Below, in pieces: positions 51,950-63,761 of a stretch of 64,000 nt of DNA. The position numbers and the translations under genes are program-made. The notes below the pieces were generated by a model. That model did not search any database, had not been told where the DNA came from, and saw only the letters and a program-made list of their open reading frames with translations. Origin of the DNA: Pterois miles (lineage: Eukaryota > Chordata > Actinopteri > Perciformes > Scorpaenidae); assembly GCA_947000775.1 (NCBI GenBank), contig CAMQGK010000638.1, positions 23,018,001 through 23,082,000 on the forward strand, in the 5' to 3' direction. Every line of letters begins with the position of its first letter. Within the stretch, counting starts at the first letter, position 1.

Positions 51950-52482
51950 TAGGGCTGTCAAATTTAACTTATTAACACAAATTAATTTTGCCAATTAATA
52001 ATTTCTTTAATGCATGATAAGTTGTAGTGGGTTCAGTTTTAAAGCTGGAGTGAAGATACTGGTGTCAAACTAAGAAACTTAAGACACCAACTGTGTTGTA
52101 CTAGCTTTCCCAAAAAGGAGATAAATAACGTTCCAAACTTACACTAAATTTTGGTGAGGGAAAACTGGCAGGGCCATTTTTAAACTGGTCTCTTGACCTC
52201 TGACCTCCAGATATGTGAATGAAAATGGGTTCTACGAGTACCCACGAGTCTCCCCTTTACAGACATGCCCACTTTATGATAATCACATGCAACTGATTTC
52301 CAATAATAAATAAATACATACGTATATTTGTATAAAGAAGCATATTTGCCCACTCCTATGTTGATAAGAGTATTAGATACTTGACAAGTTTCCCTTTCAG
52401 GTGTATTTTCAACACATTAAAAGTGTGTGTGATTCATTTGTGATTAATCGCCATTAACTACTTTAGTTGATTGACAGCTCTA
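51950..52482 (-). mobile_element. hAT-type MITE, 533 bp, with near-perfect 8-bp target duplication
   Basis: Ends TAGGGCTGTCAAA on the left and TTGACAGCTCTA on the right. Flanking octamers are TTTAAAGC (51942-51949) and TTTAAAAC (52483-52490), one mismatch. The interior shares GTAAAGGGGAGACTCGTGGG-type sequence (inverse of 16369-16388) and CATATTTGCCCACTCC (as at 90-105) with the other copies. Confidence 0.82.
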
Positions 52483-52664
52483 TTTAAAACTTTGTGGAAC
52501 ATTGAGGAATGTCTCCTTCTTAACTTTAGAGGTCCAACCTACCTTCACTTCAAACTATGTGAAAGACTCACCGCAGCAGACCAAGATTAAATAACTTAAA
52601 GGAAAAACAGAGTGAAAGGGGCAAGGAGAGCAGGAAAGAATGAAATAACAGACTGGAGTGTTAC

Positions 52665-52781
52665 CTTTTCTTTGTCTCTCATGGATCCTTTTCCGAGAAT
52701 TGACATCTTTGTGAGAGTGTCCTCCTGTAGTCTCTTTAACGAGTTCCCGCGTGGCCCGAGGAGTTTGCCGACAAAGTTAAA
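52665..52781 (-). CDS. khdrbs3: khdrbs3 exon 3 (inferred number): first part of KH domain
   Basis: The exon encodes 39 residues starting FNFVGKLLGPRGNSL and ending GSMRDKEK. It carries the start of the KH RNA-binding domain, including the GPRG loop (the GxxG motif that grips the RNA backbone) and the helix after it. The acceptor is a clean pyrimidine run ending TGTTGCAG directly before TTT; the donor is AAAG followed by GTAACA. The exon is 117 bp and phase 0 at both ends, so it is symmetric. EDTLTKM here, where the paralogues have a GAKM- or GAKI-type sequence, is the clearest sign of KHDRBS3. It is followed by an 8.4-kb intron. The upstream exon, which should end just before FNF with a VKQFPK-like sequence, was not found up to base 64000. 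Confidence 0.96.
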
Positions 52782-53215
52782 CTGCAACAGAGAGCGAGAG
52801 CGCGGATCAGTCAGAATCTGTGTGTTTGAGATAAAGAGCAAAGACGTGCCTTGTGCTCAAGCAGCGGCTGAAGCTAATGAAAACTTATTAGCTCTTTCAT
52901 AGGTTTGATATTGGATGAAGATGCTCGGTGACTGTCCGGAAATCTTTGCATACAATTAGTATTTAATTCACAAATATGCACCGTGGAGAGTTTTGCTTGA
53001 GAAGTGGGGAGGACACGATGAAGTGAGGTTCTTCAGTCAGTAAAAGTGATGCTGTTTCCTGTGTTTAAATATATTTATGGATATCAGTCTTGCAAATTCC
53101 AAAATTTAATGGAATCAATTACTGTAATTTCCATAATGACGACGAAACTGAAACAAATTGCTGTATTATTGTTGTACCAATCCTATAATCATCTGCGGTG
53201 GAATAAATAGAGGCA

Positions 53216-53516
53216 TGGCGCCTACCTAAACTATGGTAAATGGCATTTATATAGCGCTTTTCTAGTCTTCCAACCACTCAATGTGCTTTAAGCTACATGT
53301 CGGATTCACACCCACATTCATACACTGATGGTAGATGCTGCCATGCAAGGTGCCAGCTCTGCCCATCAGGATCTAATCTAAATACTCATCTACATACATA
53401 TACATACATTCATACATCTCATTCACACACGGATGGCTAAGCCTTCGGGAGGGTCGTCCACCGATCTTCTGATTGGTGGACGACCTGCTCTACCCTCTGA
53501 GCCACAGCCGCCCCAC
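53216..53516 (-). mobile_element. tRNA-derived SINE of a second type
   Basis: Read on the minus strand the head is GGGGCGGCTGTGGCTCAGAG, in which TGGCTCAGAGG fits the polymerase III A-box consensus exactly. The B box is decayed. The far end is AGCGCTATATAAATGCCATT. No target duplication is clear. It is unrelated to the SINE-like family at 29131. Confidence 0.65.
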
Positions 53517-54253
53517 AACTGCTATCTGAAGAACAAAATATTATTATTGCAGGAAAGTTACAGTTAATTTGCATATTGTGTAAAGTGAAAATAGACCGAG
53601 CGCATGAGGAAATCTGTGTCTGGCGCATCTGCATCTGTCTCCTTCAAAATGACCCCTGTGATACTTCAAATTAGGACAAAAATTGTTCCATCTATTAAAA
53701 CTGCACAGATGGCATTGGGTGCTTTAGATTGGGGTCCCCGAGGACACCAATATATTGGTATTTTTTTAAAAAGCACAAATTAAAACAGAAACAGAAAACA
53801 ACAATATGAAGTCATGAAAGACTGGTATGATTGAATACGTGAAATGTGATAGAGAGTAGACCTCTGGGGTCTGACGGGACCTCGAACGCTAGGATTAAGG
53901 TTAATAACGCTGGTTTTATCTTTCCAACAAAGGGTAGTGCCCTTTAAGTTTTTATTGTCACATATTTCAGTGCAGTGTAGACAGTAATGAGACAGTGAAG
54001 TTCTTCAGGTAGGCTCCAACAGTCAGATAAAATAGTCAATGAAGAAAATGCTTGGAAAAAAAATGAATAAGAATAAATGATGTAATAAAAATAAGCCATA
54101 TAAATAAACATATTTATTGCTTTAATTAGTGTATTTTTAGGAGACTATAAACTGAAAATAAAGCATGAGTGCCTGCAGTCGGCCCCAACAACCTCCACTA
54201 ATAACGTAGGAAAGTCTGCACCTGTGTGTTGCTTGAAAGGTGGTATGCAGGCC

Positions 54254-54272
54254 AAAAAAAAAAAAAAAAAAA
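54254..54272 (+). repeat. Poly-A run, 19 bases
   Basis: Uninterrupted adenines with no recognised element beside them. Confidence 0.95.
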
Positions 54273-54659
54273 CCTGCTGCTCCCAAAACTTAATTAGCAG
54301 GGGTCCATGGCAACAACTGAATGGTGATCAACTCTTCTCTCCTCTGAATCTGGCTGCTGGACACTGCTTTGTTTTTAATTGTTAAATCAAACTGAGTTGA
54401 GGGTTGGGCATGGGGAGGACACAAACATCTCCAACGCCCCCAGTGGAAATTATGCCCTTGTACAGTATAATAATCAATAGAGAAGGGCATGCAGTGAGTC
54501 TAATTCATCAAATTACTTCAAAATCTGCAACCAAAACATATTGTTTTGACTTTTTTTAGAGCAGTAGATGGAGAGATGACGGGATGAAAGAGTGAAACGT
54601 GTGACGTTACAGTTTATGGACTATGACTTAACGCTTGGTCATCAGCGTGCCCTGACCCT

Positions 54660-55250
54660 CCTTAAAGGAATACTTCACCCTCACACTGATATATTTGTAC
54701 ATCAGTAACTCACTGTATGTTACTTTGAATCCTTTAAGAAAACTTCATTTTTCTCACATGCCTCCAAAGGGAACGGGGCATCCAAAAAAAGGGATGAACT
54801 GAAATAAACGTGGCTGATGTTTAACGACATCAAAACATCTGTTTACAAGCTGTCACACAACATGTGCAGCATGATCCAAGTTTCATTTATCCAGTCATAT
54901 ATGCTCACTACTTCCTAATCATATGCATTTTCACCAACATTGTATAACACTAAAGACTCATCTGAACTCATCTGAACATGACTGAATAAACAAGACTTGG
55001 TTTATGCTGTAGGAGTTGTGTGAGAGTTTGGTAAATGGATGTTTTGATATAATTTGCTGTTGTTAAATGTGCCCCCCATTTATTTCATATTTATCCGGGA
55101 TTTATTCTGTTTTTAGCCACTTTCGGATTCTCCATTCTCAAGGAAGCATATGAGAAAAACAAAATCTTCTTTAAGAATTCAAGGGAACACGTTTGACCTT
55201 CAAAATAAAGAAGGTTATTTAATGGTCACGTAGCTCTATGTTCAGATAAT
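54660..55250 (+). repeat. Possible interspersed repeat
   Basis: CTTAAAGGAATACTTCACCC at the left resembles the start of a widespread fish repeat of the AAAGGAATAGTTCACCC type. The right end is not defined. Confidence 0.3.
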
Positions 55251-55674
55251 TGCCTCTTCTGTATGTTTTCACCTCATCCAGTAATTAGCAGGCCTGTAGC
55301 TAATAGTAGTGCAACGGTTCAACAAGCCCACAGTTCTGTGTGTATGTCATTGAACTGTTAATTTTCAGTTCAGTTTTGCATCCATATTTATCACAATGCA
55401 ACAGTTACCTGTGATATCAGACATTTTTCAGACTTGATAAATCTCCCTCCAGACAGAAGACCATGGAAGAATTTACACTGCTGTTACTGACAGGCAGTGT
55501 ACAACTTCCCATGACTAGTAAACTGACTTGTAAATGTAAAATTACCCCTTTAAATTGAGAACAGATACAATGATCAGTAGCATCTAACCAATAGTTCGAC
55601 CAAATAATTAGCCTCAAAATGCAGTTCAAAAGCCAGAGACTTAAAATGGTCAGACTGTTCTATGATCAAGCTGC

Positions 55675-55886
55675 ACAGCAGAGCGGTGGTTAGCACCTAG
55701 CTTGTGTGGAGTTGCCCATAGGTGTGAGTGTGAATGGTCGTCTGTCTCTATGTGTCAGCCCTGTGATAGTCTGGCGACCTCTCCAGGGTGAACCCCGCCT
55801 TCTCTCAATGTCAGCTTAGATTAGCTTCCCGCCGCGACCCTGCAACCCTGTATAGGACAAGCGGTTACAGATAATGGATGGATGTT
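55675..55886 (+). mobile_element. SINE-like copy with internal deletion
   Basis: The head remnant GAGCGGTGGTTAGCAC passes directly into TTGTGTGGAGTTGCCCATAG, so about 100 bases of body are missing. The distal half (CTCCAGGGTGAACCCCGCCT) and a short GATGGATG tail follow. Only TATGAT is shared by the two flanks. Confidence 0.65.
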
Positions 55887-57004
55887 ATATGATTGGTACA
55901 AACAAATTAGAAATCACAAGAAGGAATCAGAAGAAGGAAGTATCATTCCAGCATTTCTTTATGAAATCAGAGCTTAACTGATATCAGTTCAATAATTTCC
56001 TGAATCTACCGAACTGCATGTTCCTGAATGTTTAAATATGAATTTCCAATGTGTAACATTATCATAATGAGCATCTTTGAGCTCTCATTGAACTTGACCG
56101 CCTCTGGAGTGTCTCCTTGTATCAAAGGCTTCCCGGCCTAGATTACTTTACAAGGTCACTGCTTTTTAGCCATAAAAACCCAAATGTTATGCATTACTGT
56201 GTCGAGGTATGTTGTGCGCAGACACCCATCAAAGTCATACAACCCGTACATGGGCTAAACACAATTCCACCAGCAGCTGGAGATGGTCAGGGAGACAAAA
56301 GGAGAGCGATGCTTTTCTCCCCCTCGCCATGTTTTCCTTTACCAGTGAGTTATACAGCTGTCTCCCTCAACTATCTAGGTCATCAATTAGCTAGCAGGGG
56401 TAAAAAAAAAAAACACCCAGTTTGGTTCTGCACCTCACCTATATCTCTCCTGCCTTTTGTTCGGAAAGCAAGTGCTTATTAGGAGGCTCCTGCCAATTCC
56501 TGGGTGAGGGATTTGAGAGGTGAGCTGTGGTGATTCGCTCTAATGCAGTAAGTGACTGGTGGGTTTTTATCCTGGCTGGGCTGAACTCCAGCAGCTCTCA
56601 GCTACTGTGTGTTCCTTCAACTTTTCTAATTACCCCAAGTCCTGTGGCAGGGTGTGATCATACAGGGCCCTATTCAGCCCCTGTCTCATAGTAAATACCC
56701 CACTGTGCTAATTCCAACTCTGCACCCAAAGTGGCCGCCTGCAAAGTTATAACCTTGGAGTGATGAATGTGTAAGACATGTCCGCCTTCACTTTAAACCG
56801 TGTGGACTTTGATGATAACTTGGGTACGTCACCTGAAACATTGCAATACTGCCACTGAAATTTGCACACTAATTAACTGCATATATATTGAGTAGGACAC
56901 GAATTGTTGGGTCAGGAAAATTCAATTTAAACTTATCTAAGCAAACAAAATGTGCCCTGCCTCTGATGTATTCAAATTTACAAAAGGTTCATCAAAGGAG
57001 ACAG

Positions 57005-57195
57005 CGCCAGTGCCGGGGCGAACAGAGGTTGTCAGGAAATGTTTTAAATGTGCTGAGTTTAACCGATGTCCCGCGCATCCATCATTTCCACCTGGATAGA
57101 GCCTTGATCACTGAGCTGTGCCGTCTCTTGAACAATGATTTGCAGGGCCAGATCACACAGCCGACATCTCGCCGGCGCGTTACTACAGCTTTTGT
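57005..57195 (+). pseudogene. Possible PIF/Harbinger transposase (HARBI1-like) remnant
   Basis: An open frame (56888-57319, 143 residues) contains FHLDRALITELCRLLNNDLQ followed by a basic TSRRRVTT stretch. This resembles the N-terminal helical part of HARBI1-like transposases (a YRL/FHL...I..LC..L...L...T.R...L pattern). The catalytic DDE domain is absent and the flanking residues do not fit, so at best it is a fragment. Chance similarity cannot be excluded. Confidence 0.4.
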
Positions 57196-57689
57196 GCACC
57201 CGCTCCATCCTTCTGACAGGTTTGTGTTTCGCACACAGTGTCCGGGATGTTTGAATGGATATCTCAGTCCTCTCTCAGTCTACCAACAGTGTTCCACACT
57301 GATGGATAAATATGCTTGAACAAGGAGAAAAGCTGGTTTTCTGATCAAGAACAAAGCGTGGCTGTGTATCATAGTGTAGGAGTCATATCTACTGCGCACA
57401 TCAGGCATAAAGGGGCAGCAATGGGAAAATTAGACTGTGAAACTATGTAAACTGCTTCCTTACTCTGTGTTTATCACATCACCTGAAGAATCCCCTCCTC
57501 TGACATTAAAGATTTAATTAAAATCAAAGTTTGTATGAATGAATGTCAGATTGTGTATCACGATGTGTGTTAATACAATGAATGTCCCGTGGTTCTGATT
57601 TAATCATTCTGCCACTTCAAACAAAAATTAATTAAAGGCATATAAAATGTAGATGTGACGTTTATTAGCAGAGTGTTTCTTTTCTATAA

Positions 57690-57935
57690 TTTGTGGCTGT
57701 CAATCGATTAAAATATATATTTCATATTAAATATTTTGTGATTAATTGAAATTCATCACAAATTGATCGCACATTTTTTTATCTGTTCAAAGTGTCAAAA
57801 TGTACCTTAAAGGGAGATCCATCAAGTATATCATGCACTTATCGACATGAGAGTGAACAAATATGTTTCTTTATGAAAATTTATGTATATATTTATTACA
57901 AAATAATGACAAATATTGTCCAGAAACCCTCACAG
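57690..57935 (+). mobile_element. hAT-type MITE fragment
   Basis: GTGGCTGTCAATCGATTAAA, then ACCTTAAAGGGAGATCCATC and AATGACAAATATTGTCCAGA, match one end of the 15925-16658 copy in the same orientation. The other end is missing. Confidence 0.7.
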
Positions 57936-57954
57936 GTTCTGTATTTACTGTTGT

Positions 57955-58210
57955 CTCTCCAACAGTCCCAACAAACACAGGACTTTTGAACCAGGACTCA
58001 GGTGTTCAAGACCAGTGTTCTGTGTTGTAAATTACGTTAGTGATGTTTGTTGCATGTTTTTTAGTGATGTTAATGATGTGTTTTCCGTACTTATATTACG
58101 TTTTTTCTGCACATATATTACTTGGTTTACATACTTATTTTAACTGGCTTTGTTGCCTTAACCTAAATGTGGATGTTACTATATAGTTTTGTTGCTTGGT
58201 GTACAAATGA
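57955..58210 (+). repeat. Family B repeat fragment
   Basis: CCCAACAAACACAGGACTTT, and GGCTTTGTTGCCTTAACCTA near 58147, correspond to the plus-orientation arm. It directly follows the MITE fragment. Confidence 0.5.
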
Positions 58211-60799
58211 TATGTTAAAAGCCTAAAATGCATCCTCATGACACACGCGATGTCCTTCTAATATGTTATATATACGCCTTCCCATGAGATTGGGATGGAT
58301 ATTAACACTGCTAGAAACATGATGGTAAGGATTATCGACTGAGCAACGTGGGCAACTGCCCCAGGGCCTCAGATCCCCAAAGGGTCCCCACAAGCCCCGG
58401 TTGTGCAATTTGTGTCAATTTGATTTATTGTGACTTATTTTGAGAGTATGGTAAAAGGCACAAAACACAATTTCAAATAGCTAACATGGTAAGGGTCTTA
58501 CTTAGGGGTTACCACTGTATTACTTGATCTTGCAACTCCGTCTTATAGAAATTCTATGAAAAACATCAATATATGTTGTATGTTTTGATGGGAAACATAC
58601 TGTAATTGTCACCTGGATTATATTTTTTTTTCCAGCAGCTCATTTTTTACCCGGGCTCTGTGGCAGATTAAACCAACCGTTCTCATACACTGCCCTGAGC
58701 TATTTCAGCCAGTATTATAGACAATGGAGTGACATGATGTAATGATATTTGTTTGGCGCTAAATTCCTGACTATTTAAAAAAAGATCATGTGGATTCGCT
58801 GTGCATTTGTTTGACTAATGCCAGTAAATGTCAGAGAGAAGTCTTAATCTGGACATCTGAATGCATCACCGCCCAGCTGATGTGTTTGCATAGGACAATC
58901 CTTCAAATATATATACGAGTCGTACTTAAACACAAAACTGTAATCCCTGCTGTTTATCAGAAATCAAAATCCGCCTGACTCCTACTGATGCTTTGGTGTT
59001 TTGCTAATGCTTTAGTTATCACGAGGGATCATGTGAATTATAAAAACCTGTCAGGGCTTCTCCTGTACTTGTTCATGTCATTTAACTGTGTGAGAGGATT
59101 GTGCTGCTGCTGCTGTCTATAATCACCACAATAAAAGCTCACACGTTTAATCACAGGTTGCAATGTTAGCTACACAAAAAATACAAAATAACTTACAAAA
59201 GAAGAAAAAATGACAAAAACTGAATTTGATTCTTTGCAGCTAAAACACAAAAAGTCATGTGGATGATTAAAACGACAGTGGACACAAGGAGAGAAAGGGT
59301 GTATGATTAATCACACTTAACATGAAGCGGGTGCAGGGGGGAGGGTGGCACATCTGAGATCTTTTCATCATTTGCTGAGTATAATACTGCGAGCCTGGTG
59401 AAAGGTGTGCTCACAGAGAGCCAGCGCACAGTGATTGTGCTGAGGACAGCAGGACAGGAGCGACAGCAGAAGGATAAATCACCGCTCCCAGCACAGAGAA
59501 AAGCCACAGTCTGTACTGGAAATAAACCAGTGGGACTCCTTACGCCTCGCTAATGGCCTGCGGTGCTTTCTGCCAAAAGATGCTCTCTGAGAGAGGGGGC
59601 CCACAGATCCGGCAAATGTACAGATGAGCGCTGCTGATAGTGCATCCTTGTTCAAAAGGTGGGGTATTTTTAGTTCCTGAGTAGGTGTGACATTATGTGT
59701 CATACTGGTTAAATCATGATTTAAAATGTTGGACTCTCTATTTTGGTTGGCAAGGTTTTTCTAAAAGAGCATCTATAAGACTGTCTGCTGCAGAGCTTCC
59801 ACTACTGAAGCGTCCATTACGCAACAGAAGCACACCACACAGCACTCTGATGGTCATCACTCTTGCCGATATCTTCAGGAAATTCATCAGTTTCTTTGGT
59901 GTTAAAAATCATCGCTGAGGAACAGCGCCGTTTTATCACAGAGAATCAGCAGCCCAGAACTTGCTGCGTGGCGTCCTTGCCCGTTTCATTTTGATAAAAA
60001 GCTATGTTTGCGGAGGATGGATTTAACCTCCTCGCACGTGCTGCTAAATGGCTATTTGGAAAACGTGTGCGTCACTTCAATGCCAGAAGCCAAAAGGTGA
60101 TGCTCGCAGCTCAGGAGAAAACCCATTCAAGTCAAACCGATCACTCTTGCCACTGCTACCTGTCAGATAGAACAAATTGAATTTGTCTTCCTTCGGTGGC
60201 TTGTTGGAGCTCTAAACAGCATATTAGTGGCTCTACTTATCAAAGCTGTCAAAGCAAATCTGTTTAGCTGTGAACCTGGGAGACTCAGATCAGCCTCCAG
60301 ATGACACTACCTACATAATGTACATACACAGCCCTCGGGATTCACCATTAAATATACTATATGTCAGCTCTTCATCCGAGTGCATCAATACCTGCTTATA
60401 TAATGACTCTCTTTCTCAGGGTTAATCCAAAACCGTCCAGCACAACTTAGACAAGGTGATTAGCAGGTACAAAGGTATTTTGTCCATGTTAAAACTAGGC
60501 TAAATTTAGTGGAAATTTAACTTAAGAAATGTTTTCAGTTCATATACGTATAACTGTCGTTTCCACAACCTTTCATTTCAGATTTGAAGCTGCTCCCAAA
60601 CTGAATATAATCACTGAAATATGGTTCAAACGATAGCTATGTATCTAGAGTCTTTTGTCTTTAGTTAGCAAAATGCAGCATTATGTGCAATATAACTTTA
60701 AGACTGCTAGTACCATGGATAGGCACATGTAATATATCTATTGATAAGCCTGCTACCTCTGTAGTCGACTAATCGGTCGTTTTCTTTCGTCGATTAGTG

Positions 60800-60818
60800 T
60801 TTTTTTTTTTTTTTTTTT
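60800..60818 (+). repeat. Poly-T run
   Basis: Nineteen T after TAGTCGACTAATCGGTCG-type sequence, which may itself be the end of a short transposon. Confidence 0.9.
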
Positions 60819-61015
60819 ATGCAAACCCAAACCCAATTCACTGATACTGGCTGATACACTTGCCAATATGTGAATGAGGAGATACTGGCGTCCATTTCCC
60901 CCCAATTTAAGCACTGTGCACAATAGAGAATACAACTGAAATCTTAACAATACAGTGTCTATCTCCCCACATTTAGAGCAGTCTGGCAACAATGTCATTA
61001 AATGTTATTTATTCC

Positions 61016-61311
61016 ATCCATCCATCTTCAACCTCTAATCCCGGTAGGGGTCATGGGGGGTAGAGCCGATCCATCTCAGTCCATCTCAGGGCACACAGAG
61101 ACAGACAACCATTGACACTCACATTCACACCTACAGGCAATTTTGAGCCATCAGTTAACCTGCATGTCTGCGGACTGTTGGAGGAAGCCGGAGAACCCGG
61201 AGAACCTGGAGAAAACCCACGCTGACATGGGGAGAACATGCAAAGTCCACAGAAGGGCCCCGAGATTTGAACTTGCGACCCTCTTGCTGTGAGGCGACAC
61301 CGTACAGCCCA
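61016..61311 (-). mobile_element. tRNA-headed SINE-like retroposon with target duplication
   Basis: In reverse orientation it has the head GGGCTGTACGGTGTCGCCTC (the A-box part is deleted), then TGTGGACTTTGCATGTTCTC and CAATTTTGCCTGTAGG-type body, and a GATGGATGGAT tail. The flanks TTATTTATTCC (61005-61015) and TTATTTAATCC (61312-61322) match at 10 of 11 positions. Confidence 0.75.
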
Positions 61312-61489
61312 TTATTTAATCCTTAAAGCCAAATTCATTGCACGTGTCAAGCATTCAAAAAAAGTAAATGTGTTATAATGTAGTGGGACCATCCACAAAA
61401 GGGAATAACCTAGATGTCTTGACACTATATTAGCCATACTAGCAGCATCTATGGATGTCAATGTCAGTCACTACGTCCACGGCTTTGGT

Positions 61490-61740
61490 CCAAACTGAAA
61501 CATCTCAACAACTATTGGAAAGATTGCCGTGGAATTTGGTACAGACAAGGTCTCCAGACTTTTCATCTAGCGCCACCATCTAGTCAAACTTTTAATTTGT
61601 AAAATACTTTGGTTTATGACCAAATACATGCAAAACTAATGACATTCCCATGAGCTCAACTGTACATTGTGCAAATTTGTGAAAGTTAACACACTAACAT
61701 GCTAAGGTAAAATAGTGAATATCATAAACACTATACCAGC
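61490..61740 (+). repeat. Interspersed repeat fragment
   Basis: CATCTCAACAACTATTGGAA, then GATTGCCGTGGAATTTGGTA and CATCTAGCGCCACCATC, form a repeat type widely seen in fish introns. A short related piece (CATGACAACCCATCCAACAG) is at about 45878. Confidence 0.5.
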
Positions 61741-63107
61741 CACAGTCTTGTAGAGTCCTGTTTGGCCTGCCAATCACCAAAATCAATGCTACTGGGCATA
61801 AACAGGAGTGTAGAGAAGGTGAAACAAGGCTAAATTCAGAATTAGTCATTACAGCAATTAGCCTGGTATCAGACTGGTTGAAGTTGTGTGACATGATCTT
61901 TGAAGGGATAATATTGGTGATTTCCTTTCTGATTGTTTTCTCCTTTCTCACCCAGACAAATTACCAGTACTCACAAGTTTTGATTTTTCAGATTTTTCAA
62001 ATTAAAGAGTGTTGACTGAGTTTGTCACAGCCATGGGGGGTTTCCAAAGGTAAAGTGTTAAAGTTTAAATGCTGGGTGTGGACTTATTTTTACACCCTGC
62101 ATGACGAACTGAATCAGTATCATTTTACTGTGCATGTCTTAAAATTCTAGCGAGCAAAAAAGCATGTTTTAGAGGAGCTAAACCTGGTTCAGTGTTTGAC
62201 TCCCATGCTGTGTTTCCTCCCTGCTGTCCTCTCTATCCACGTACTGCAGGTTACCGCTGTCGTTCCCCCTGGAGGGCTGAGGTGAAAACTTGAGTGATGT
62301 TCCCGTCTAAGAGTGGCCCTCTCACTTTTACACCAGCCTCCCTATCGTGCTCCCAGCGGGAAATCCCTGTCATGCACTGAGCGCAAGGCACCAATAAACG
62401 CTGCTGCCGGTGAAGGCTCCTCATGGCGGGCGAGGCTGAAGTGCTCTCAAATGTGGCAACAGTGTTATCGCTCAAAACGGCTTCATGTGGAGGTCATCCT
62501 GGAGCTGGCTATTGAGGACTCTATCCATGTGACTTATGTGCCGCATTGCCATCGTACTCTCACCATACAAGCTATTCATTTTCATGAAAAAAAAAAAAAA
62601 TACTTTGAGAACTTGAAAAAGACCTAGAGCCTAAAAAGTATCATAAGCAATCCATTGCACAGTCAAGAAAATGAAATCCATTGTGAGATAATTCCTTCGA
62701 ATCATATATTCATAAATATTCATTGACAAATTAATATACCAAGACATCAAGCGTCATTGACCAAGGTCAGTGTAATAGAGAGGTGTGTGTATGTGAATTA
62801 TATCCCTTTCACACAAGCAGTCTATCCCTGAAATGTACAGGAACATTTCCTGCATGGGGTCATGTGTGAATGGGAGCAGGGATCAATATTCAGGCAAATC
62901 TGAGCCGCCAGTTTCCCACCTTGAGACCGAGTAACATGTCAGGGAAAATGCTGATACGGCTGTTATGAATGAAGGCAGTAACATCGCAGGGACAAGCACA
63001 TCAAGGGTTACGTCTATCCGAAGGACACTTTGCCGTGGGGTGAGCGACCCAATCACAAGATGAAGCTGATGACGTTGGGTTGGTGAGGGTTGATCACGTA
63101 TGTAAAG

Positions 63108-63761
63108 TCGGGCTGTCAACAAATATTCTAAAGTTGAATGTATATTTGAAAGAAGAAAAATTGGTTTTTAAAAAAGAAAAGCACTACCGCGGCTATCTGC
63201 CTTACGCGCACTGAATGCACCACGTCACTTTCATTATATGAAAATAAAACTGGTCAAGCTGAGAGAAATAATTCAAAAACAACCGTAATGATGTCAGAGA
63301 ACTCTGCAACAGAGAGAGCGATGAGCTCGAGATCAGACTGGAGACGTAACTACTTAAAAGATGGGTGATACTTGCTATCTCTCTACGTTTGTACTTTTCA
63401 AACAGAAAACACACATTTAATACTGTGTATACAACAATACAGCCAACACCAAGTAGGAAACTTTAAGGCGTCCTCCCTCCAGCCAGCTGCCACCTTATTT
63501 AGGTTTTTATAGCGAAAAAAATTAGAAGCTATTGTATTGATGATTTGTCATTTCAACTTCACGATTCAGCCATTCCTCATCCATTGTGGCACTCAGAGCA
63601 AGTGATAGGAATAAACAAAAAAATGTCACTCACAGCCAGTTAGGGCACATTGTCATGGCTATAATATGCAAAAATAGAAATTCCAATAGTTAGAACCTTT
63701 GCGGGGTATTTTTAACAAATATTAAAACTGAATTTTTGGCCATTTTTGACAGCCAGTCCTA
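63108..63761 (+). mobile_element. Inverted-repeat element, 654 bp, probable hAT-type
   Basis: Ends TCGGGCTGTCAACAAATATT on the left and TTTTTGACAGCCAGTCCTA on the right are inverse matches. The flanking octamers ATGTAAAG (63100-63107) and ATGTAACA (63762-63769) agree at six of eight positions. No transposase frame. Confidence 0.55.

Larger units (their letters stand above)
44221..52664 (-). other. khdrbs3: khdrbs3 intron 3
   Basis: The 8.4-kb intron lies between the two KH-domain exons. It contains a decayed element around 44870-45805, a LINE reverse-transcriptase scrap (47625-47835), two copies of family C (47915-48725 and 50325-50870) and a 533-bp hAT-type MITE (51950-52482). About 45900-47600 and 48750-50300 are otherwise unremarkable, apart from a somewhat GC-richer patch at 49290-49540 with no recognised protein. 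Confidence 0.85.
3712..52781 (-). other. khdrbs3: khdrbs3 locus, partial: six internal coding exons
   Basis: Six exons on the minus strand join without a frame break: 117, 147, 140, 181, 83 and 53 bp, with junction phases 0, 0, 2, 0 and 2, leaving one base to be completed by a further exon. KHDRBS3 is a nuclear STAR-family protein that binds U/A-rich RNA (UAAA/UUAA-type sites) through a KH domain and regulates alternative splicing, mostly in brain and testis. The assignment to KHDRBS3 rather than KHDRBS1 or KHDRBS2 rests on paralogue-specific stretches: TLTKMSILGKG in the KH domain, AYARMGHALEEIKKFLIP at its end, and LTYLNGGSE after it. The mammalian protein is about 346 residues in nine exons, so about 240 codons are here. 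The N-terminal QUA1 exons and the final exon with the nuclear localisation signal are outside the window. Gene identity is firm; exon numbers are inferred. Confidence 0.95.
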
